From Branchinecta lynchi (Eukaryota; Arthropoda; Branchiopoda; Anostraca; Branchinectidae): a stretch of 64,000 nucleotides of DNA. The notes under the pieces are model-generated. The model saw only the letters and a program-made list of their open reading frames with translations, did no database searches and was not told the DNA's origin. Made by a program: the position numbers and the translations under genes. Below are positions 1-8,078 of this stretch, piece after piece. Location: the NCBI GenBank assembly GCA_023053575.1, contig JAKZAP010000017.1, positions 7,633,501-7,697,500 of the forward strand, in the 5' to 3' direction. The number at the start of each line of letters is the position of its first letter. Within the stretch, counting starts at the first letter, position 1.

Positions 1-280
1 AACAGACATAGATAGAGGATTTTATTCCCCATTTTTTCCCATTTATTCATCTATAACCCCTTTTAACTGCTCAAATTTAACAAACAACGTCAATATTTCG
101 GATTCCCCCTTACACCACTCCCCCCACGGTCGTCGGATCGTCGAAGTGACTATTTCCAAGTTAGTTTGGTCAGATCCCTGATATGCCTGCCCAAGTTTCA
201 TCGTCCTAGCACATCTGGAAGTACCCTAACTCGGGAACAGTGGACCGACCGACCGAAAAGTGATCGGTATATGGCACTTG
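1..280 (-). mobile_element. Family A element, partial, reverse orientation
   Basis: Read on the minus strand this begins at the arm CAAGTGCCATA (complement of 270-280), then a GGTCGGTCGGTC segment and the AGATGTGCTAGGACGATGAA core seen in the complete plus-strand copies at 1404 and 8079. The outer half of the terminal hairpin is missing and the element runs off the left edge. Non-coding. Confidence 0.7.
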
Positions 281-284
281 AATG

Positions 285-734
285 AAGCCCATGCAAAACG
301 CTGGAGCATGCTAACAGGGGTGACCATGGTTCTCACACGTAATTGTACCCCTTATTCCGCATAGGGGTATCAGTATACAGTACTTAGGGAACTAAATCAA
401 TGTGGTATTAATTTTTGACCTTAAAATATTTTGCTTTTAAAGGTTCCTGGTACCCTTCTGGGGTAGGGGTACACATACGTATGACTTCTATACTCACCCC
501 GGCCAGCATACCCCAGCATTTGACCATGGGTATAAAAAAGGGCTTAGTTTACTAGACAGGTGCAGAGTCCTTTTTTTTCACCTTACACAATTATACTCGA
601 CCTTCTCTCACAACCTTCTCCTGTCACGCTTTCCCCTCCTCACGCTATTCACTTTCCAACAGCCGCCTTACCGTTCCAAATGGTCACCTTACTGGTATGA
701 ACCCAAAGAAGTAGGAAAAAAAAAACAGAAATAC
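285..734. other. Intergenic or intronic stretch, no gene seen
   Basis: No exon-like reading frame. One short hairpin is visible near 348-370 (TACCCCT ... AGGGGTA). The stretch lies between a family A fragment and a low-complexity tract. Confidence 0.4.
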
Positions 735-905
735 CTGTTAAAACGGCCGTTTTTTTCGTAAAAACGGTCCGTTTCTGTTTTTCCGAAAAAAAACGGAAAA
801 GTAGAAACGGTTTTCCGTTTTTTTTATCACAGTTTCTGTTTCTGTTCCGTTTTTTATTTGCCGTTTTTTACCGTTTCTGTTTTAGCCAAAAACAGAAACG
901 GTACC
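735..905. repeat. CCGTTTTT/AAAAACGG low-complexity tract
   Basis: About 170 bp built from irregular repeats of CCGTTTTT and its complement AAAAACGG, with TTTCTGTT interludes. The two orientations alternate, so the tract can fold on itself in several ways. It has no fixed period and no coding potential. Confidence 0.75.
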
Positions 906-1403
906 GACCCTTAAGCTGCAAGTAAGTCTGTTATATGATATTATATGATATTTATTACTCTAAGAGCCAGGGGGCCATGGCAGTACAAAGAAAAACATAC
1001 AAAATAATTAGATCACTTAAAACTACAAAACATTTCTCTGTGAGTAATAGGGACTTGAGGAATCTACCCACCTTCCTTATAGTGATAAAGCATTCAATCT
1101 TCAGTCCATCCATTCCTGATCGCATTCAATAGCAGGCCTATTTTTTTGGCGCTTCTGTAACTTCACATCCAGAAATGCATTTGATACTACAACAAACAGA
1201 AGTCAGCATTCGAGCAGTGTACCAGCTACAGTTATTGAGATGGCACTCTTTATCACAGCTCCACAATATGTTGAATTTTCGAGAGTGACCAAAGTTTTTG
1301 AATTTTCCGCGCTTTGCTAAAGTATTTTGTTTCCGCCGTGGCGGACAAGAGAGAACCAAAAGGCTACTTTTCGAAAGGCTATAAAGAGGAAGTAAGAGAT
1401 TTT

Positions 1404-3174
1404 TATGGCACTTGCCTACCAAGTGCCATATACCGATCACTTTTCCGTCGGTCGGTCAGTCTTGCGAGTTAGAGTACTTCCAGATGTGCTAGGACTATGA
1501 AACTTGGCAGGCATATCAGGGACCCGATCAAACTAACCTGGAAATAATCAGTTTCCCGATCCGACCATCTGGGGGGGAGTGGAGGGCGGGGGAATCCTGA
1601 GAATTGAGTAGTTTTTGTCAAACCCCTACCCCTTTCTTCACACTAGTATAGCTCTGAACGTCTCTGCTTATATCTATGAGTGTCGGCGGAGAGAGCTAGT
1701 ATTATCGAGGGTCGAAGGGGTTGGTTTATGGTTCAAGCTTTTTATCACATTTTTTCGAGTTAGGGTACTTCCAGATGTGCTAGAATGATAAAACTTGGCA
1801 GGCATATCAGGGACCCGACCAAACCGATCTGGAAATAATCAGTTTCCTGATCCGACTATCTGGGGGGGGGGGGGTGGAATCCTGAATGTTGAGTGGTGTA
1901 TAACTTTCGAACGGGTGATCAGATTGGAATGAAACTTAATGCCTGAATAAATGACATATCTCCGATTTTTCATTTGAAGTCCGGACCGGATTCGACAGCT
2001 AGGGGGGAGTTGGGAAGGGGGGGAGCAGAAACCCCTAGAAACGGTTAGAATGGAGGGATCGAAGTGAAACTTGCTGGGAATAACAAGCATCTGCTCCAGA
2101 TAAATCGTTTACACGTTTGGACTGGATCCGGACACTTGGGGGGGGGGAGGGGAGTGGAGTTTCCCGGTATTCTGGTGATGGCGGTTCTGGGGGATTTCAC
2201 GACGAAACTTGGGAGGCGTATCAGGGAGCCGACCCAACTGACTTGTAAATAAAAATTTACTCGATCCGATAGTAATGGGGGGAGCAGAGGGATGGGGGAT
2301 GCGGAATGAAAAGTCATGCGTAACTTTGGAACGGGTTATCGGATTTGAGTGAAATTTTGTAATTGAACAAAGGACATGTCTCTGGTGATCTTGACCGGAT
2401 CCGACAACAACTGGGGGGGGGGGATACGTGACCGGCTTAGACTGGAGAGATTGGGATGAAACTTTGTGGGAATAACAAACAGATGCCCGGATAAATCATT
2501 TACAGAACCGGATAGGCTCTGGCTACTGTGGGGGGAGTTTGAGGAGGGGGGGGGGGTCCGGAATTCCGGTGATTGCGAGTAAAGGTACTTCCAGATGTGC
2601 TAGGACGATGAAACTTGGTTGGAATATTAGAAATTCGATAAGTTTGGCTTAGAAATTGCCACTTTCCAAATTCGACCATTCCTTAAAGTACCAACCATGA
2701 CTGCAAATTAAGAAAAATTCTTTTAAGCAAAATATGCATTTTCATGATCCCCATGAGCCCATTATCATTTTTGTCTCAAGGGTTTTGCTTACAAATGAAG
2801 TTCTAGCTCCATTAAAGTGTGCATCTTCACCGCAAGGTCGAAAATTACTTTTTATCAAACGATACATCTCAACCCATGATCAGTAGTGCTACAAGGGTTT
2901 TGCTAAAAAAAAATATTTCTAGCACCCTTAAAGTGCGCATTCTAACCGAAAAGTGGAAAAAAAAATATTTATGACCAAACGGTATATATCAGTGATGATG
3001 ATATGAATTTCTAGCGCCTTTAAAGTGCGTATCATTACAGCCAAGTTCAACAATAAAATACTTTTTCTCTAGCTCACTGAAAGTGCGCATCTGAACCGCA
3101 CAGTCGAAAAGTACTTTTGATCAAACAATACATCTCGACCCGTACAAGTGCCATATGAGCTTACAGCACTTGTT
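1404..3174 (+). mobile_element. Family A element, complete copy (1.77 kb)
   Basis: Left end is a T tract followed by a perfect hairpin: TATGGCACTTG (1404-1414), loop CCTAC, CAAGTGCCATA (1420-1430). Next come a GTCGGTCGGTCAGTC segment and repeated blocks around the motif GATGAAACTTGG, each with CCGGATC-type and G-run segments. A 3' part carries AAGTGCGCAT repeats. The right end repeats CAAGTGCCATA (3145-3155) and continues TGAGCT...CTTGTT. There is no transposase or long conserved ORF, so it looks non-autonomous. The layout resembles Helentron-associated non-autonomous elements. That assignment is inference. Confidence 0.7.
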
Positions 3175-3261
3175 ATTTGTGGAAAGGTTTAGTTTAAAAC
3201 TGTAAAAGGTGAAGGTTTATTGTCATGATTGTCATAGTAACATCACGGAACAAATCTCTAA

Positions 3262-3272
3262 TAGCAAAAGGT
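3262..3272 (-). terminator. Pol III terminator of tRNA-Ser
   Basis: A run of four T residues on the minus strand, three nucleotides past the discriminator base. This is the usual RNA polymerase III stop signal. Confidence 0.75.
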
Positions 3273-3354
3273 CGCAGTCGGCAGGGTTCGAACCTACGCG
3301 GGGAAACCCCATTGGATTTCAAGTCCAACGCCTTAACCACTCGGCCACGACTGC
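3273..3354 (-). tRNA. tRNA-Ser (anticodon TGA)
   Basis: An 82-nt tRNA on the minus strand. Its 7-bp acceptor stem is GCAGTCG/CGACTGC with discriminator G. The A-box region TGGCCGAGTGG, anticodon loop CTTGAAA with anticodon TGA, and the long class II variable arm (GGGGTTTCCCC) are typical of serine tRNA. The T-arm B box is GGTTCGAACC. No intron. A TTTT run directly downstream on the minus strand (3266-3269) is a good Pol III terminator. All stems look intact, so it is probably functional. It decodes UCA by Watson-Crick pairing. Confidence 0.96.
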
Positions 3355-3829
3355 TTGTTGCGGAATTTCAAATGAAAGAATAATGGTTAAGCTGGAGTGA
3401 GAGTCACTGATTGATAAAAAATATCGTTTCGGAGCAAATAAGTTAAGAGGGCTTACCGATCGGTCTGGCAACTTTAGTGGGTACTCGCTGGCGAGAGAAT
3501 TAAGCATGGGTGGCAATTTTTGGCACCACTTTATTGCCCAGTGCGGAATTTTCCATTTCTTTTTACCTAGCTAAATTGTTCGTTGGTCAAGTTTGTGATG
3601 CGGTGTGTTTTGAAATTGGAATCTCGAACTGTCAGAATCGTTTTGCACTTCCTTCCTCTTTAGTTTAGTGTTCGAAAAGAAATAAAATGAAATTTTCAGT
3701 TTACTGGCTTCAACAGCAAAAAAATCTCCGAATTCTCCAAACCTCAATTTGATGTCATCTACTTCCAGATTTTCAATTCCGAGCGTCCGATCCTGATTAA
3801 GACCAAACATTTGCTCAGAAGTGTGAGCG

Positions 3830-4290
3830 TTAAAGTTTAACTGAAAAACCAACTTATTTTTGGATCATTTGACTGAATACATTGCATTTTTTGGATTTTG
3901 TTAAGGGATTTTTTTTTTATTTCTCACCATTTGCCCTAGAATGACGTTCATAATATCTACGCTCGTCCTCACCATTCAAATTTCTACTATGACGCTGAAA
4001 AATTGAATCTCTAAGCCTACGTACTCGTAGTTTCAGTGACCAGCTTGCGGAAGGTAGCTCACTGCGTGAACACTTATTTTTCGCAAATCGTTTTCGTCGA
4101 GCATACAACACGAATACAAGCGCATAGAGAAATTCCAATGACAAGGAAATTCCACTATTTGAAAATCGATTATTCGTGAATAGTGAAGCAACGAAGTAAC
4201 GCATTTTCGCCGGGTTTTCAAGCTTCTTTAAGTGAATAAGTGATGGGTACGTAACTAAGATTGTGCTGTCTAAGACCTTTTCAGTTAGAC
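3830..4290. repeat. Family J dispersed repeat, copy 1
   Basis: About 430 bp alignable by eye with 20800-21240. Shared blocks include TTTAACTG near the left end, a GTCGAGCATACAACAC-like block, CAAGCGCATAGAG, GGAAATTCCACTAT and TTTAAGTGAATAAG. A third left-end fragment sits at 36520-36600. The short frames on the minus strand are not conserved between copies, so I do not treat it as coding. Class unknown. Confidence 0.65.
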
Positions 4291-4390
4291 TTTAACAACA
4301 ATGACTGATGCGATCCCGGGTATAGGGAACAGATTATTTAGGCTAAACATGAGAATCCAGTGACTGAAAATACACAACCATAGTAGATAG

Positions 4391-4938
4391 TAGTTGCGTT
4401 TTTGCGGTAACCTAGAGTTACTCTTACCCGGTAACTGAGCGCACTCTTGTCGTTTTTTCAGACAACCGGTTACTACTAGGTTACTAGGTTATTGAATACT
4501 CTCTCTCAGCAGGACTCAGTACCAGATACCACGGTTACTAATATGTTGCTGAGTGACTGAGAAAACGACGATTCGTCGAGGTGACAGATACCCGGTAACT
4601 GCGAAAACAACACTTCGTCAGAGTAATAGACACCTGAGCCTCGTTTTTGTTGTATGCTGCAGGTCCACTTCTCGGCCGATTCCGGACTGATTCTTTCTAC
4701 ATCCGTTTTTGCACTGCAGCGCTTCCGACGAAGACAGCAGCGCTTCTCAAGAATCGCGGACTTGCTCACCGACCAAGTCCGTGCTTCCCTGCAAGGTGCT
4801 GCAGCGCTGCCGCTTCAACCAAGAAGAAAGTGAATCCAAAAACGCATTTTGTGCAAAAGCAAAGAAGTGCTGCAGCAGCGATGCGGCAGCGCTATTACAA
4901 CAAAAACGAGGCTCTGGTTACCGCGAAAACGCAAGTAA
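4391..4938. mobile_element. MITE-like element with about 20-bp inverted ends
   Basis: Left end GTTGCGTTTTTGCGGTAACC (4393 on) and right end GGTTACCGCGAAAACGCAAG (about 4916-4935) are inverted copies with few mismatches. A TA dinucleotide flanks each side, as expected for Tc1/mariner-type TA target duplications. The interior is GC-rich and has CGGTAACT motifs in both orientations. No transposase. It ends about 80 bp before the TATDN1 exon, so it lies in that gene's intron. Confidence 0.6.
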
Positions 4939-5015
4939 TGAATGGGTATAATGAATGGCATGGTTGGCATTGGTTGCTATCAAGGCAAGTGCTGATAGTC
5001 CCGATTTTCTTTTAG

Positions 5016-5219
5016 TTCCCTGAAGACGGAAGATAACCTTAGAGTGGCTGCGGGTATCCCGGCAGACCGACTTCACATCGAGACCGATAGCCCCTGGTGT
5101 GAGATTCGGCCCGCCCATGCGGGGTACAAGTTCATTAAAACGACCTTCCCCTCCGTAAAAAGGGAAAAATGGAAGCCGGACCAACTAGTCAAGTCCCGCA
5201 ATGAGCCCTGCCAGATAGT
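5016..5219 (+). CDS. TATDN1: TATDN1 penultimate coding exon (TatD-family DNase)
   Basis: After a pyrimidine-rich acceptor ending TTTTAG, the frame reads SLKTEDNLRVAAGIPADR, then LHIETDSPWCEI, HAGYKFIKT and RNEPCQIV, and stops at a GTAAGT donor. This matches the C-terminal third of TATDN1. The ETD-x-P segment is the third TatD-family signature, whose Asp binds the catalytic metal in the TIM-barrel nuclease fold. The exon is 204 bp and enters in phase 2 (first T completes Cys) and leaves in phase 2. It continues at 17089. Earlier exons must lie left of the window. I found none between 1 and 5015. The product is a metal-dependent deoxyribonuclease. The family is linked to DNA processing and apoptosis. 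Confidence 0.92.
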
Positions 5220-5428
5220 GTAAGTAGTACGTTAGTTTTAGGTCGTCTTGCTTTTCGTGTGAACTTCCTGAATTTTAGTATATCTAACAGTCGCGTGGGA
5301 ATGATAAAGTCGAGAGGTTGTTCACTCCTAAAATGGCTGTTCGGTATGTTCCCAGTGCCCATGGATGCCCACTGAGGCTTGTTTAGTGGGGCCCAACAAG
5401 GGAGTAACGTCTCGGATAAATTAAGGAC

Positions 5429-6003
5429 TACACTGTCAGAAGTTTCATTGACAGATAACACAATGATGCGCGGTTTGAACAGATAACACGTAGGGGTAAA
5501 TATTCCTTCAGCCCAAGCTGACTGCGGATCATATTTGATAGGGCAAAACCGATACGTCAGCTGAATTTTCTTAGAGCTACATTTCAGCCCTTCTTGGCAA
5601 GAGTCCTGTTCAAGCGCAAATCTTCTCAAGTTGGAAAACGAACTTGTGGTTTCCCACAAGGCCCGCTGCCAAGAAGGGCTGAAATATAGCTCTAATAAAA
5701 TTCAGCTGACGTACCCGTTTTGCACTATCAAATAACACTTATGCTGTTGGCTGTTATGTTTTCATACCTTACGCTTTAAAACGTTAAGCGTACAAGAAGA
5801 GCCAAAAAACTATCTGCTGACTATTTTCCTTGTCCTCATGAAATATATCGGAAAAATTCAGCAGATTCTTTTTCGGCTGTTTTTCCGCTCTCCGTGGCGA
5901 TGCTTGTTTTGCATAACGTTTAATGCGTAAGATTCGAAAAATATAGCGGATAACACCCTGTGTGTTATCTGTTGAAAACGCGCATCCTTGTGTTATCTGT
6001 TAA
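5429..6003. mobile_element. Family E foldback element, copy 1, right end decayed
   Basis: The left end CTACACTGTCAGAAGTTTCA is followed by ATAACACAATGATGCGCGG. The right side carries the complementary GCGCATCCTTGTGTTATCTG. The outermost right terminus (CTTCTGACAGTG in other copies) is not visible. A family F foldback is nested inside. The start lies about 210 bp downstream of the TATDN1 exon. Confidence 0.6.
5531..5743. mobile_element. Family F foldback element, copy 1 (nested)
   Basis: Two inverted arms of about 65 bp. The left arm holds CGTCAGCTGAATTTTCTTAG and CAGCCCTTCTTGGCA. The right arm holds TGCCAAGAAGGGCTGAAATA and AAAATTCAGCTGACGTAC. A short asymmetrical centre separates them. No ORF. 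A second copy lies at 18960-19165. Confidence 0.75.
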
Positions 6004-6521
6004 GAGCTGCAGCTTTCTTTTGTATGAAACGAAATTCTTTGATGCGATTTCTTTTTAATATTCTCCTTCCTCTGTTTGACGGCTATAAAAGAAATGCAAA
6101 AAAACCGTACGCCATAACCTAGGAAACGCCATAACGAGGAAACGGCGCAAAATAATTGAGCAACAAAGATCAAAATATTCAAATGAAAAAAAAGCCAGAG
6201 CCTTTTTTTTCATCTTTATTTTGCTTAAATTACTGGTGCTCAATGTAGGCTTCTGTTCAAAATATTTGCTTGGTTTGATTTTCATCATATTCATCGGGCT
6301 CCGTTCAAAGTTAGACGACGTTCGAAGATGCATACCTCTGTTGTTATAGAGTTAAGTAATAGAAGTAGGTAATGTACTTTCATACGGAAAGATCAAAGGC
6401 CATGGTACACAAGAACAAAAATAAACTAAGTTTGATATGACCATAAACACCGAGATAAACACTGCACGATTCTTACTGCTGCTGAGTAGCAATTCCTCTT
6501 CAGCAGCCTGATTTGTGCATT

Positions 6522-6915
6522 ATCAAGAACAAATAAGCCAATAGAACCTCCTTTGTTGGTCCCATGCAGCGACTATGGGTACCTTCAAAACCGAGGTGAG
6601 CTATAGGTACTTGCTCGAGCTTTGAGACTAAACTTCCCTCTTCGCCGCTACGCATATGAGAAGAAACAGTGCAGGAGGCAAGCTGACCATCTCTGCAGCG
6701 CGTCATGTCTGACGTCACAATGACAGACAGCAAATCGACTTTTACTTTGGAAATTTCTTCTCCGGTGCTTTACTGCGATATAGCTGTTTGTAGAGGTAAT
6801 GAATCCTCCTACCCTCCGCTCGTTTGCATCGGACAGGGTATAGGAATCCATTCGACTCCGCATGGTCGTATTACAGAAATAGGGAGACGGAAGTGGGTGC
6901 TTATTTCTCTTGGTA
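6522..6915. mobile_element. Family M MITE, copy 1
   Basis: The left end ATCAAGAACAAATAAGCCAA and right end GCTTATTTCTCTTGGTAG are inverted relatives of the better-preserved ends at 46116-46517. The internal segment TCCCATGCAGCGACTATGGG is shared with that copy in the opposite orientation. About 390 bp, no transposase. Confidence 0.6.
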
Positions 6916-6960
6916 GTCTCTCCATTTTCAGTTCACAGAGTTCATTAGTATTTGTCGTGA

Positions 6961-7587
6961 GTTGGGAATTCCGGTGATCCCGAGTTAAGGTACTTCCAAA
7001 TGGGCTAGGATTTTAGTTTAGTTTTAGTTGGTTTAATACTCTTTATTATACAAACAAACTTTTACATGCTAAACTACATGAACACAGCTTTTGTAACCCT
7101 CTTAACATCCGTCATATATGTAGCTGATACTTCTGACTGCAGGAAAGCCCGAATGGGCCTGTGGCGGCAGTAAAAAAAAAAACAAATAAACGAAAAATTC
7201 ACTTTACATTAATTTTCACACACTTTTTCAAAATATTAAACTTGGCAGCCGTACCAAGGACCCGTCCAGATTCACTTGGGAATATTATAGTCACTTCCCG
7301 GATCCGATGATCATGGGGGAATGGAGGGAAAGGGAATTCGGAATCTTCTGTCACGCATAACTTTTGGACGGATGATCGGCTCCGAATAAACTTGGTTTAG
7401 TTTGCAAACAAAATTTCAGCCCCGTAAAGTGCACACCATACTTTTGACCACGATCCCCAAGAGCCTGTGGTCGTTGCCTCAAGGGATTCCTTACGAATGA
7501 TTTACGATAAACCCACGACTTTACTAATTCCCATTTTCATCGTCTGACCCAACGTTGCAAGTGCCATATGAGCTTCTAGCTGTTGTT
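6961..7587 (+). mobile_element. Family A element, truncated copy split by a LINE tail
   Basis: Begins inside the family A core (CGAGTTAAGGTACTTCCAAA), is interrupted at 7011-7237, and resumes with AAACTTGGCAG. It then has the typical 3' part with CTCAAGGG and the end CAAGTGCCATATGAGCT (7558 on), CTGTTGTT. Confidence 0.7.
7011..7237 (-). mobile_element. Non-LTR retrotransposon 3' end, minus strand, nested
   Basis: Read on the minus strand it ends AATAAAGAGTATTAAACC followed by a (AACTAAA)n-like tail. The same sequence occurs on the plus strand at 27170-27330, sharing ACAGGCCCATTC, AAGAGGGTTA and TTTAGCATGTAA. Both are 5'-truncated tails of one LINE family. This copy sits inside the family A element. 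Confidence 0.7.
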
Positions 7588-8035
7588 GCTGTGAATCAGC
7601 GGTCCCGGAAACAATCGTAGAACAATCTAGGCCGTGGGTAAATTGGTTAAATCAGACCCCAGTTTAAAGAATTCAACTCTTTTGGTGTATGGGAACATAA
7701 ACAGTAAATATTGCGAAGGGTCCTCTAAAACAAGTATTTCAGAATCCATCTGACAAGTTGGAATCTTTTTTTTTTCTGGACATGCTCCTTCTTCCACTGG
7801 AGTATGGTATTTAGTTTCCTTTTTGGGAATTATTTAGCATACCTGATTTAAGGACAATTCGTAAATTGTTCAATAAGTATGCTAAGTACCTACTTGTCCT
7901 TCCCCCATGGGCTTGTAACCGCGAAGTTTCACAACTTTACGGCGTTACTGATTCCTGTGTGGCTGTGGCCTAACGCCGTGCCGAATTTGACTCTTCTCTA
8001 GACAGGTGCCATCCGTACTGTAGTGCGTTTGTGTA

Positions 8036-8078
8036 GTCATTGTGTTGCGAGAGCAACATTTTAGTTTTGTCGTGTTTT
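8036..8078. repeat. Short hairpin TGTTGC-GAGA-GCAACA
   Basis: A 6-bp stem with a 4-nt loop at 8043-8058, directly left of the family A start. The same stem-loop in the opposite orientation lies at 16331-16354, so this may be the terminus of another small element. Confidence 0.4.

Noticed and set aside
3209..3400. Small plus-strand frame containing AGFEPTRGNPI
   Set aside because: It is the antisense translation of the tRNA-Ser gene at 3273-3354.
3571..3852. 93-codon minus-strand frame with an acidic segment
   Set aside because: No family resemblance, no splice or promoter context, and it abuts repeat family J.
4647..5015. 122-codon plus-strand frame leading up to the TATDN1 exon
   Set aside because: It overlaps the MITE at 4391-4938, is rich in Ala/Lys from GCAGC-type repeats, and does not continue the TATDN1 protein. 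The acceptor at 5015 marks the exon start.
5189..5659. 156-codon minus-strand frame
   Set aside because: It crosses the end of the TATDN1 exon and the family E/F foldback. It is antisense and has no recognisable domain.
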